From positions 1,364,001 through 1,428,000 of the forward strand of contig NZ_CP108143.1 in assembly GCF_036206005.1 (NCBI RefSeq): a DNA stretch of 64,000 nt, in the 5' to 3' direction. Below, one piece after another: positions 56,607 to 64,000 of this stretch. Positions within the stretch are counted from its first letter, which is position 1; the number at the start of each line of letters is the position of its first letter. This DNA comes from Streptomyces sp. NBC_00178 (GTDB lineage: Bacteria; Actinomycetota; Actinomycetes; Streptomycetales; Streptomycetaceae). Below the pieces are notes generated by a model. The model made no database searches and had not been told where the DNA came from. It worked only from the letters and a program-made list of their open reading frames with translations. The translations under genes were made by a program, and so were the position numbers.

Positions 56607-57809
56607 ATGACTGTCCGCACCGCTGACCGGGGCCGCTACGACCGGGCCACCGCCCCTCTCGACGCGCCGCTGGCCGTCGTCGACCTGGAGGCCTTCGACG
56701 CCAACGCCGACGACCTCGTGCGCCGGGCAGGCGGGAAGCCCGTCCGGGTGGCGAGCAAGTCGGTGCGCTGCCGCGCGCTGCTGGAGCGGGTGCTGGCGCG
56801 TCCGGGGTTCGCCGGCGTCATGTCGTTCACCCTGGCCGAGTCGCTGTGGCTGGCCCGGGCGGGGTTCGACGACGTGCTGCTGGCCTATCCGTCGGCCGAC
56901 CGGGCCGCCTACGCCCAGCTCGCGGCGGACCCCAAGCTCGCGGCCGCCGTGACGGTGATGGTCGACGACCAGGCGCAGCTGGAACTGATCGACGCGGCGC
57001 GGGCCGGGGGGACCGAGGAGATCCGGGTCTGCCTGGAACTGGACACGTCGCTCCGGCTGCTCGGCGGCCGCGTCAGGATCGGCGCGCTGCGCTCCCCGCT
57101 CCGCTCCCCCGCCCAGCTGGCGGATCTGGCGCGCTCGGTGGCGCGCAGGCCCGGTTTCCGGCTGGTGGGTCTGATGGCGTACGAGGGCCATGTGGCCGGT
57201 GTCGGCGACTCGGTGGCCGGCAGTCCCCTGCGCTCGCGTGCCGTGAGGCTGATGCAGGCGGCGGCCCGTAAGGAGCTGGCGGCCCGGCGCGCGGAGGTCG
57301 TGCGGGCGGTCCGGGCGGTGGCGCCGGACCTGGAGTTCGTGAACGGCGGCGGCACCGGGAGCGTGCAGCACACCGCGGCCGAGGCGGCGGTGACCGAGAT
57401 CGCCGCCGGGTCCGGCCTCTACGTGCCCCGGCTGTTCGACAACTACACGTCGTTCACGGGCCGTCCGGCCGCCCTCTTCGCCCTGCCGGTGGTGCGGCGG
57501 CCGGGGGTCGGCGTGGTGACCGTGCTCGGCGGCGGCTACCCGGCGTCCGGCGCGCCGGGCCCGGACCGGCTGCCGGTGCCGTATCTGCCCGAGGGGCTGC
57601 GCTACGACCCGCAGGAAGGCGCCGGAGAGGTGCAGACGCCCCTGCTCGGCGCCCCCGCAGACGATCTGCTGATCGGCGACAAGGTGTGGTTCCGGCACGC
57701 CAAGGCCGGTGAACTGTGCGAGCGCTTCGACGAGTTGCGGCTGATCGAGGGAGACCGGATCACCGCGACCGTGCCGACCTACCGCGGCGAGGGCCTGACG
57801 TTCCTCTGA
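56607..57809 (+). CDS. PLP-dependent alanine racemase-fold enzyme (amino acid deaminase/aldolase family)
   Basis: 400 aa. N-terminal TIM barrel with the PLP lysine in GGKPVRVASKSVRCRALLE, then MSFTLAESLWLARAGFDDVL, FRLVGLMAYEGHVAGVG, DLEFVNGGGTGSVQHTAAE. C-terminal beta domain with VVTVLGGGYPASGAPGP and LLIGDKVWFRHAKAGELCER. Resembles D-threonine aldolase and D-serine dehydratase relatives. ATG at 56607. Alone between the mycosin unit (divergent) and the ethanolamine-type unit (convergent). Confidence 0.86.
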   Translation: MTVRTADRGRYDRATAPLDAPLAVVDLEAFDANADDLVRRAGGKPVRVASKSVRCRALLERVLARPGFAGVMSFTLAESLWLARAGFDDVLLAYPSADRAAYAQLAADPKLAAAVTVMVDDQAQLELIDAARAGGTEEIRVCLELDTSLRLLGGRVRIGALRSPLRSPAQLADLARSVARRPGFRLVGLMAYEGHVAGVGDSVAGSPLRSRAVRLMQAAARKELAARRAEVVRAVRAVAPDLEFVNGGGTGSVQHTAAEAAVTEIAAGSGLYVPRLFDNYTSFTGRPAALFALPVVRRPGVGVVTVLGGGYPASGAPGPDRLPVPYLPEGLRYDPQEGAGEVQTPLLGAPADDLLIGDKVWFRHAKAGELCERFDELRLIEGDRITATVPTYRGEGLTFL

Positions 57810-57827
57810 ACCGCTTCCGCCGGGGCG

Positions 57828-57860
57828 GGGCCGCCCGGTCCGGGTGTCCGGACGGCCCCG
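57828..57860. terminator. Hairpin between the deaminase/aldolase and SDR genes
   Basis: Arms GGGGCCG and CGGCCCC with further CCGG/TCCGG pairing inside; in the 57-bp convergent gap. Confidence 0.6.
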
Positions 57861-57866
57861 GGACCG

Positions 57867-58655
57867 CTACAGCGGGGTGACGTAGGCCCCCGAGATCCCG
57901 CCGTCGACGAGGAAGTCGCTGGCGTTGACGAACGAGGAGTCGTCGCTCGCCAGGAAGGCGACGGCGGCCGCGATCTCCGTCGCCTCGGCGAACCGGCCGA
58001 CGGGGATGTGCACGAGCCGGCGCGCCGCCCGCTCCGGGTCGGTGGCGAACAGTTCCTGGAGCAGGGGTGTGTTGACCGGGCCGGGGCACAGGGCGTTGAC
58101 CCGGATCCCCTCGCGGGCGAACTGCACCCCGAGTTCGCGGGACAGGGCGAGGACGCCGCCCTTGGACGCGGTGTACGAGATCTGGGAGGTGGCGGCGCCC
58201 ATCCGGGCCACGAAGGACGCCGTGTTGATGATGGAGCCGCGGCCCTGGCGCCGCATGTACGGGAGAGCCGCCTTGCAGCAGAGGTAGACGGAGGTGAGGT
58301 TGACGTCCTGGACCCGCTTCCAGGCCTCCAGTCCGGTCGTGAGGATCGAGTCGTCGTCGGGCGGTGAGATGCCGGCGTTGTTGAAGGCGATGTCGACGGA
58401 GCCGTAGGTGTCGTGCGCCGCCGCGAAGAGCGCCTCGACCTGGCCGGGGTCGGTCACGTCGACCTTGACGAAGGTGCCTCCGACGTCCTCGGCCACGGCC
58501 CTGCCCGCGCTCTCGTCGATGTCGCCGCACACGACGTGGGCTCCTTCCGAGGCGAGCCGGTGCGCGGTGGCGAGGCCGATGCCGCTGCCCGCCCCGGTGA
58601 TGACGGCGGTGCGGCCGGTGAGACGGCGGCAGATGTTCCCGGTGTCGGTGCTCAT
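57867..58655 (-). CDS. Short-chain dehydrogenase/reductase
   Basis: 262 aa, classical SDR: TAVITGAGSGIGLATAHRLA (NAD loop T-G-x3-G-x-G), FNNAGISPPDD, catalytic Ser in SIINTASFVARMG, YTASKGGVLALSRELG (Y-x3-K), and WKRVQDVNLTSVYL (Asn). ATG at 58655, six bp after the aldehyde dehydrogenase stop; third gene of glnA4-ALDH-SDR. It may act on the alcohol or aldehyde of the gamma-glutamyl intermediate, but this is not established. Confidence 0.9.
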   Translation of the reverse strand: MSTDTGNICRRLTGRTAVITGAGSGIGLATAHRLASEGAHVVCGDIDESAGRAVAEDVGGTFVKVDVTDPGQVEALFAAAHDTYGSVDIAFNNAGISPPDDDSILTTGLEAWKRVQDVNLTSVYLCCKAALPYMRRQGRGSIINTASFVARMGAATSQISYTASKGGVLALSRELGVQFAREGIRVNALCPGPVNTPLLQELFATDPERAARRLVHIPVGRFAEATEIAAAVAFLASDDSSFVNASDFLVDGGISGAYVTPL

Positions 58656-58661
58656 GGCTGT

Positions 58662-60038
58662 TCAGGCCTCCGTGCCGATGAAGACGTTCTTGGTTTCGGT
58701 GAAGGCCGCGAGGGCGTCGGGCCCCAGTTCACGGCCGAGTCCGGACTGTTCGTAGCCGCCGAAGGGGGTCCAGTAGCGGACGGCGGAGTGGGAGTTGACG
58801 GACAGGTTGCCGGCGCGGACCGCCCGGGAGACCCGCACCGCCCGGCCCACGTCGCGGGTCCAGACGGAGCCGGCGAGGCCGTACTCGGTGGCGTTGGCCA
58901 GCCGGACGGCGTCGGCCTCGTCGTCGAAGGGCAGCACGACGGCGACCGGGCCGAAGACCTCCTCCATGGCGACGGGCGCGTCGGGGGCGACGCCGGTGAG
59001 CACGGTGGGCGGGAACCAGAATCCGGGGCCGGTGGGTGCGCTGCCCCGGATGCCGTCGGCGTCCTCGGGCACGAGGGCGCGGACGCGGTCCAGCTGGGTC
59101 CGGGAGATCAGCGGGCCCATCTGGGTCTTCTCGTCCGTGGGGTCCCCGACGACCACCGCGGCGACCGCGGGCAGGAGGAGTTCGAGGAAGCGGTCGTGGA
59201 CGGAGCGCTGGACCAGGATGCGGGAGCGTGCGCAGCAGTCCTGGCCGGCGTTGTCCAGGAAGGACATGGGCGCGGAGGCCGCGGCGGCCTCGATGTCGGC
59301 GTCGGCGAAGACGATGTTGGGGCTCTTGCCGCCGAGTTCGAGCGTCACCCGTTTCACCCGGTCCGCGCACCGGGCCATGACCTGCCTGCCGACTCGGGCC
59401 GATCCGGTGAAGACGATCTTGGCGACACCGGGGTGTTCGACCAGGGCGTTGCCCGCCACGTCCCCGGCGCCGGGGAGCACCTGGAAGAGGTGCTCGGGCA
59501 GTCCCGCGTCGAGTGCCAGCCGGGCCAGGTGCAGCGCGGTGAGCGGAGTGGTCTCGGCCGGTTTGAGGAGTACGGCGTTGCCGGCCGCGAGGGCGGGGGC
59601 GGCGCCCCACGCGGCGATCGGCATCGGGAAGTTCCACGGGGCGATCACGCCGACGACACCGAGCGGTTCGAGGAAGGTGAGGTCGATCCCGCCCGGCACG
59701 GGGATCTGGCGTCCGGTCAGGCGCTCCACTCCCCCGGCTGCGTAGTCCAGCAGGTCCCGGACGTTCGCGGCCTCCCAGCGGGCGTTGCCCAGGGTGTGGC
59801 CGGCCTCGGTGACCTCCAGCCGGGCCAGTTGTTCGCCGTGCTCGTCGACGAGCACGGCGAAGCGGCGCAGCAGCCGCGCCCGGTCGGCGGGAGCCAGTGC
59901 GGCCCAGGTCCGCTGGGCGGCGGCGGCGCGCGTGACGGCCGTGTCGACCTCGGCGGCGGTGGTGGCGGGGACGGTGGCGACGAGTTGCTCGGTCGCGGGG
60001 TCGAGGACGCGGTGCTCGTGGATCAAGGGTTTCCTCAC
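58662..60038 (-). CDS. Aldehyde dehydrogenase of the GlnA4 operon
   Basis: 458 aa. Rossmann GVVGVIAPWNFPMPIAAWGA, glutamate in VTLELGGKSPNIVFADADIE, catalytic Cys in NAGQDCCARSRILVQRSVHD, and EEVFGPVAVVLPFDD. GTG start at 60038 overlaps the glnA4 stop (GTGA, 60035-60038). It probably oxidises the aldehyde of a gamma-glutamylated amine (as PuuC does for gamma-glutamyl-aminobutyraldehyde). No permease is present in the unit. Confidence 0.92.
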   Translation of the reverse strand: MRKPLIHEHRVLDPATEQLVATVPATTAAEVDTAVTRAAAAQRTWAALAPADRARLLRRFAVLVDEHGEQLARLEVTEAGHTLGNARWEAANVRDLLDYAAGGVERLTGRQIPVPGGIDLTFLEPLGVVGVIAPWNFPMPIAAWGAAPALAAGNAVLLKPAETTPLTALHLARLALDAGLPEHLFQVLPGAGDVAGNALVEHPGVAKIVFTGSARVGRQVMARCADRVKRVTLELGGKSPNIVFADADIEAAAASAPMSFLDNAGQDCCARSRILVQRSVHDRFLELLLPAVAAVVVGDPTDEKTQMGPLISRTQLDRVRALVPEDADGIRGSAPTGPGFWFPPTVLTGVAPDAPVAMEEVFGPVAVVLPFDDEADAVRLANATEYGLAGSVWTRDVGRAVRVSRAVRAGNLSVNSHSAVRYWTPFGGYEQSGLGRELGPDALAAFTETKNVFIGTEA

Positions 60039-61396
60039 AGGCGTTCGAAGGAGCGGCGGAGTTCCCAGTCGGTGACCGCGGCGTCGAAGGCCTCCAGCTC
60101 GACGCGCGCCATGTTGCGGTAGTGCGCGACGGTCTCCTCGCCGAAGGCCTCCCTCGCGATCTCGCTGGTCTCCCAGACGCCGGCGGCTTCGCGGAGCGTG
60201 GTGGGCACCTGGTCGTATCCGGCGGTGTAGGCGTTTCCCTCGCAGGCCTCGGGGAGTTCGAGCGCGTGCTCGATGCCGTGGAGTCCGGCCGCGACGAGTC
60301 CGGCGACGGCGAGGTAGGGGTTGACGTCGCCGCCGGGCAGCCGGTTCTCGAAGCGCAGGGAGCGGCCGTGGCCGACGACACGCAGGGCGCAGGTGCGGTT
60401 GTCGTGGCCCCAGGCGACGGCGGTCGGGGCGAAGGAGCCGGGCTGGAACCGCTTGTAGGAGTTGATGTTCGGCGCGTACAGCAGGGAGAAGTCACGCAGG
60501 GCCGCGAGCTGGCCCGCGAGGAAGTGCCGCATCAGGGGGGACATCGTCCCGTCGCCGCCCGCCATGACGCTGTGTCCGCCGGTGTCCTGGAGCGAGAGGT
60601 GGATGTGGCAGGAGTTGCCCTCGCGCTCGTTGAACTTGGCCATGAAGGTGAGCGAGACGCCCTCCTGCGCGGCGATCTCCTTGGAGCCGGTCTTGTAGAC
60701 GGCGTGCTGGTCGCAGGTGACGAGGGCTTCGTCGTAGCGGAAGACGATCTCGTGCTGGCCGGGGTTGCACTCGCCCTTCGCGGACTCGACGGTGAGTCCG
60801 GCGGCGGCCATCTCGTTGCGGATGCGGCGCAGCAGCGGCTCGATGCGGCCGGTGCCGAGGACGGAGTAGTCGATGTTGTACTGGTTGGCCGGTGTGAGGC
60901 CGCGGTAGTCGCGGTCCCACGCCTCCTCGTAGGTGTCCTTGAAGACGATGAACTCGAGCTCGGTGCCGACGTGGGCGGTGAGTCCGTGCGCGGCGAGCCG
61001 TTCCAGCTGCCGCCGGAGGATCTGGCGGGGCGCGGCGACGACGGGCGTCCCGTCCTCCCAGGACAGATCGGCCAGGACCAGCGCCGTGCCGTCGTGCCAG
61101 GGGACGCGGCGCAGGGTGGCGAGGTCGGGGCGCATCGCGAAGTCGCCGTAGCCGTCGGCCCAGGAGGACATCGCGAAGCCGTCGACGGTGTTCATGTCCG
61201 TGTCGACGGCGAGCAGGTAGTTGCAGCCCTCCGTGCCGTGTTCGAGCACCTCGTCCAGGAAGAACGTCGCCGCGAACCGCTTCCCCTGCAGTCTGCCCTG
61301 CATATCGGGGAAGGCGAGGACGACGGTGTCGATCTCACCGCTCGCGACGAGCCGGCGGAGCTCCTCGACCTGGAGCGGGGGTGTTCGGTCTGCCAC
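60035..61396 (-). CDS. glnA4: Glutamine synthetase-like gamma-glutamylamide synthetase (GlnA4 type)
   Basis: 453 aa. GS fold: AHVGTELEFIVFKDTYEEAW (metal Glu), GECNPGQHEIVFRYDEALVT, SLTFMAKFNEREGNSCHIHL, LLYAPNINSYKRFQPGSFAP, RLPGGDVNPYLAVAGLVAAG. It belongs with the GS-like proteins that ligate glutamate to amines, and by position and neighbours to GlnA4 of S. coelicolor, reported as gamma-glutamylethanolamide synthetase. GTG at 61396 with GAGGAG six bases upstream. First gene of a three-gene operon divergent from its likely repressor. Confidence 0.88.
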   Translation of the reverse strand: MADRTPPLQVEELRRLVASGEIDTVVLAFPDMQGRLQGKRFAATFFLDEVLEHGTEGCNYLLAVDTDMNTVDGFAMSSWADGYGDFAMRPDLATLRRVPWHDGTALVLADLSWEDGTPVVAAPRQILRRQLERLAAHGLTAHVGTELEFIVFKDTYEEAWDRDYRGLTPANQYNIDYSVLGTGRIEPLLRRIRNEMAAAGLTVESAKGECNPGQHEIVFRYDEALVTCDQHAVYKTGSKEIAAQEGVSLTFMAKFNEREGNSCHIHLSLQDTGGHSVMAGGDGTMSPLMRHFLAGQLAALRDFSLLYAPNINSYKRFQPGSFAPTAVAWGHDNRTCALRVVGHGRSLRFENRLPGGDVNPYLAVAGLVAAGLHGIEHALELPEACEGNAYTAGYDQVPTTLREAAGVWETSEIAREAFGEETVAHYRNMARVELEAFDAAVTDWELRRSFERL

Positions 61397-61434
61397 GGGA
61401 TACTCCTCGTTCGGTCAGCCGGAAGGCTTAAGGT

Positions 61435-62205
61435 ATGGGAGAAAACCATTGGGGGGAAGGGGATCGTGACGTGGCGGAGGAGACCGGGGAAGCGGAGCCG
61501 TCCGAGCGGCTGCTGCCCGCGCTGAGACCGGTGCGGGCGGGCAACGGCTTCGAGGAGGCTCTGGAGCGGATACTCCAGGTGGTCCGGCTCGGCCTGGTCC
61601 CCGCGGGCGGCCGGCTGCCCTCCGAGCGTGAATTGGCCGGCCTGCTCGGCGTCAGCCGCGTCACCCTGCGCGAGGTACTGAAGGTGCTCCAGGACCAGGG
61701 GCTGCTGGAGGCCAGACGCGGTCGGTACGGCGGCACGTTCGTGCTCCCCCGGGCCGGGGGCGACGGGGGCGAGCTGCGCCGCAGGGTGGCCGGCACCGAC
61801 ATCGAGGACGTGCTGCTCTTCCGCGAGGTGCTGGAGGCGGGCGCGGCCGAGCTGTGCGCGTCGCGCGGGCTCGACGACGCGGGGGCGGACCGGCTGCGCA
61901 CGGCTCTGGCGGCGACACACGAGGCACCTCTGCCCGACTACCGCAGGATCGACACCCTCTTCCATCTGACGCTGGCCGAGCTCTCGGGTTCCCCGTCACT
62001 CGCCGCCCGGTACGCGGCGGTCCGGGCGACCGTCAACGACCTGCTGGACTGCATACCCCTGCTCGTGCGGAACCTGGAGCACTCGCAGGCCCAGCACACG
62101 GCCCTCGTCGAGGCGGTGCTCGACGGCGACGAGGAGGCGGCCCGCGCCGTGACGCGCGAGCACTGCGCCGGGACGGCCGCGCTGCTCAGGGGTTTCCTGG
62201 CTTGA
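61435..62205 (+). CDS. FadR-subfamily GntR regulator, probable repressor of the glnA4 operon (EpuRI-like)
   Basis: 256 aa. Winged helix RLPSERELAGLLGVSRVTLR, EVLKVLQDQGLLEARRGRYG. Effector FCD domain: DIEDVLLFREVLEAGAAELC, RRIDTLFHLTLAELSGSPSL, LEHSQAQHTALVEAVLDGDE, with His residues for a metal site. Divergent from glnA4 with 38 bp between start codons; the S. coelicolor protein in this place (EpuRI, as I recall) represses glnA4. Start at ATG 61435 (GGAAGG eight bases upstream); GTG 61471 with GAAGGGG is an alternative. Confidence 0.88.
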   Translation: MGENHWGEGDRDVAEETGEAEPSERLLPALRPVRAGNGFEEALERILQVVRLGLVPAGGRLPSERELAGLLGVSRVTLREVLKVLQDQGLLEARRGRYGGTFVLPRAGGDGGELRRRVAGTDIEDVLLFREVLEAGAAELCASRGLDDAGADRLRTALAATHEAPLPDYRRIDTLFHLTLAELSGSPSLAARYAAVRATVNDLLDCIPLLVRNLEHSQAQHTALVEAVLDGDEEAARAVTREHCAGTAALLRGFLA

Positions 62206-62317
62206 TCCCGCTCTTCCGGATCACCGCTCTTGCGCGGCGGCCCGCCACGAACAAAGGTGTGTCGCGACACCATTGCACCGGGCCGGCCCGCAGACCGGCC
62301 ACCGGAGGGACCGCACC

Positions 62318-63046
62318 ATGCACGAACCGCTGATCGGCGTGACGACCTATCTGGAGCCGGCGGCTCGCTGGGGCGTCTGGGAACTACCGGCGGCGGTGCT
62401 CCCCTCCGCGTATCCGAGGCTGGTGCAGCGCTCCGGCGGCCTGGCCGCGCTGCTGCCGCCGGACGCCCCGGAGCGTGCCGCGGACGTCGTGGCCCGTCTG
62501 GACGGACTGGTCATCGCGGGCGGTGCGGACGTCGACCCCGGGCTGTACGGCGCCGAACGCGACTTCCGGACGGGCCCGCCCGCGCACGAGCGGGACTCCT
62601 GGGAGGTCGCCCTGCTGCGCGCGGCGAGGGCCGCGGGCACTCCGGTGCTGGGCATCTGCCGGGGCATGCAGCTGCTGAACGTGGCATTGGGCGGCACGCT
62701 GACCCAGCATCTGGACGGCCACGCGGGCCCGTTCGGCAAGGCGGGGGTCCTCGGCGAGCACACGGTGACCCCGGTGCCCGGGACGCTGTACGCCTCGCTG
62801 GTCCCCGAGGAGGCCTCCGTGCCGACGTACCACCACCAAGCCGTCGAACGTCTCGCGCCGGGCCTGGTGGTCTGCGCCCACGCGGCGGACGGCACGGTGG
62901 AGGCGGTCGAGCTGCCGGGCGACCAGTGGGTGCTGGGCGTGCAGTGGCACCCGGAGATGGGCGACGACCTGCGGATCATGCGGGCCCTGGTGGAGGCGGC
63001 CCGCGCGGCCTCGGGAGCGGCGCTGTCCTTGGCGGAGCGGGCCTGA
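62318..63046 (+). CDS. Gamma-glutamyl-gamma-aminobutyrate hydrolase (PuuD-like class I GATase)
   Basis: 242 aa, peptidase C26 fold: LVIAGGADVDPGLYG, nucleophile Cys in VLGICRGMQLLNVALGGTL, His/Glu in VLGVQWHPEMGDD. It hydrolyses a gamma-glutamyl amide. ATG at 62318 with GGAGGGA seven bases upstream. Codirectional with the regulator, 112 bp beyond its stop. In this setting it would release glutamate from the oxidised gamma-glutamyl product, the last step of the pathway. Confidence 0.88.
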   Translation: MHEPLIGVTTYLEPAARWGVWELPAAVLPSAYPRLVQRSGGLAALLPPDAPERAADVVARLDGLVIAGGADVDPGLYGAERDFRTGPPAHERDSWEVALLRAARAAGTPVLGICRGMQLLNVALGGTLTQHLDGHAGPFGKAGVLGEHTVTPVPGTLYASLVPEEASVPTYHHQAVERLAPGLVVCAHAADGTVEAVELPGDQWVLGVQWHPEMGDDLRIMRALVEAARAASGAALSLAERA

Positions 63047-63094
63047 CACGACCGCGCGGCAGCGACGGTCGGTGTGTCCCCGCCCCGCGCAGGT

Positions 63095-63997
63095 TCAGCC
63101 GCGCGCGGGCCCCGAGGGGTGGGCGGTCAGGGAGAGCAGGTCCCGGGCCGGGCCGGTGGGCCGGTGCCCGGCGGGCCAGACCGCGCGCAGTTGCCGGCGC
63201 AGGCGCACCCCCGCGACGGGGATCTCGACCAGGCGCCTGGCCGCCAGTTCCTCGTCGAGCGCGAGTTCGCTCAGTACACAGGGGCCGGCCCCGCTCTCGG
63301 CGGCCCCCTTGACGGCCGTGGTGGAGGAGAGCTCCAGCAGGGGCCGCGCGAGACCGCCGTGCACGGCGAGCGCCGCGTCCAGCACCTGCCGGGTCCCCGA
63401 ACCGGGTTCACGCAGGATCAGCGGGGTCGCGGCGAGCTCCCGGGGAGTCAGCTGGGTGCGCCGGCGGGCCCAGGGATGCGGCGGGGCGACCACCACGACG
63501 AGGCGGTCGTGCGCGATGACGGTCCCGTCGAGCCCTTCGGGTACGGACAGGCCTTCGACGAAGCCGAGGTCGGCCTCCCCCGCGAGCAGTCGCTGCGCCA
63601 CGGCGGCGGAGTTCCCGGCGAGGAGGGACACGGCCGTTTCGGGCCGCCCGGCCCGCAGCGCGATCAGCCACCCGGGCATCAGGTATTCGGCGATGGTCAT
63701 GCTGGCGGCGACCCGCAGCCGGGAGTCCCGCCGGTCGCGCAGCGCCTGCGCGCCCGCGTCGAAGGCCTCCGCCGCATCGACGACCCGGCGCGCCCAGTCG
63801 GTGACGAGGGCTCCGGCGTCGGTCAGCCGCGAGCCGCGCGGCGAGCGGTCCAGAAGGGCGACGCCGAGCTGTCGTTCCATGGACCGGATGCGGCTCGACG
63901 CCGCGGGCTGGGTGATCCCCACCGCACGCGCGGCGCCGCCGAGGCTGCCGTGCCGGGCGACCGCGAGCAGCAGGACCATGGCGCCCAGGTCGGGCAC
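63095..63997 (-). CDS. LysR family transcriptional regulator
   Basis: 300 aa. N-terminal HTH: LLAVARHGSLGGAARAVGIT, QPAASSRIRSMERQLGVALL. Effector domain: LRVAASMTIAEYLMPGWLIA, LAGEADLGFVEGLSVPEGLD, ATPLILREPGSGTRQVLDAA. I put the start at GTG 63997; the gene may begin further left-to-right past the edge, since only three bases follow. Its target is presumably the gene beyond the window. No effector can be named. Confidence 0.85.
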   Translation of the reverse strand: MPDLGAMVLLLAVARHGSLGGAARAVGITQPAASSRIRSMERQLGVALLDRSPRGSRLTDAGALVTDWARRVVDAAEAFDAGAQALRDRRDSRLRVAASMTIAEYLMPGWLIALRAGRPETAVSLLAGNSAAVAQRLLAGEADLGFVEGLSVPEGLDGTVIAHDRLVVVVAPPHPWARRRTQLTPRELAATPLILREPGSGTRQVLDAALAVHGGLARPLLELSSTTAVKGAAESGAGPCVLSELALDEELAARRLVEIPVAGVRLRRQLRAVWPAGHRPTGPARDLLSLTAHPSGPARG

Positions 63998-64000
63998 CCG

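Overview
The window is a stretch of high-G+C actinomycete chromosome, almost certainly from a Streptomyces. The evidence is a strong third-position G/C bias, many GTG starts, ATGA/GTGA overlaps between operon genes, a single in-frame TTA codon that I could find, and gene families typical of the genus (DUF1844, DUF1918, DUF5997, MocR and FadR regulators, an NsdA-like TPR regulator, mycosin-like protease, GlnA4-type glutamine synthetase). From memory the gene order follows the S. coelicolor region around SCO1554 to SCO1615; that is a recollection, not a database result. I see no prophage, insertion sequence, tRNA, rRNA or CRISPR array.

Layout. 1-4.7 kb: the 5' part of a BluB(-CobT) cobalamin gene with a huge disordered N-terminus, cobL, and an acetyltransferase. 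4.8-7.9 kb: the metNIQ methionine importer, preceded by a short Cys/Met-rich leader peptide. 8.1-17.5 kb: two small membrane proteins, an acetyltransferase, a sigma-like protein, a Tat-exported glycerophosphodiesterase, a PlsC acyltransferase, a TetR/MFS efflux pair, a HAD protein, an aldo/keto reductase and argH. 17.8-20.6 kb: a HEAT-repeat protein, a flavin-type oxidase and an L,D-transpeptidase. 20.6-25.7 kb: the argCJBDR operon, whose promoter, like that of argH, carries candidate ArgR boxes; the repressor gene closes its own operon.

26.2-37.1 kb: DUF5997 and a LysR effector domain lacking its DNA-binding half, a NarL-type two-component system, a beta-lactamase-fold esterase, a phosphatase-fold protein that has lost both catalytic histidines, a MocR regulator divergent from an EamA exporter with overlapping start codons, a secreted glycoside-hydrolase-like protein and a 3-hydroxyacyl-CoA dehydrogenase. 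37.5-43.3 kb: a small unknown gene, an orphan solute-binding lipoprotein behind a near-consensus promoter, a PEP-mutase-like enzyme, a TTA-containing NUDIX hydrolase and the TPR regulator.

43.8-51.4 kb: the translation block pheST, a PAS sensor kinase, a TrmH-type RNA methyltransferase and infC-rpmI-rplT; infC appears to start at ATC behind an attenuator-like hairpin. 51.8-57.8 kb: DUF1844, SseB, a class A beta-lactamase-like protein whose signal peptide looks frameshifted, a mycosin-like protease coupled to a Pro-rich membrane protein, and a PLP alanine-racemase-fold enzyme. 57.9-63.0 kb: a gamma-glutamylation set for ethanolamine or a related amine (glnA4, aldehyde dehydrogenase, short-chain dehydrogenase, divergent FadR repressor, gamma-glutamyl hydrolase). 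A LysR regulator gene ends the window.

Most of the window is conserved housekeeping sequence. The most interesting items are regulatory: the metN leader peptide, the infC leader, the CATG-overlapping divergent MocR/EamA pair, and proteins that have lost canonical parts (the active-site-dead phosphatase and the headless LysR protein).
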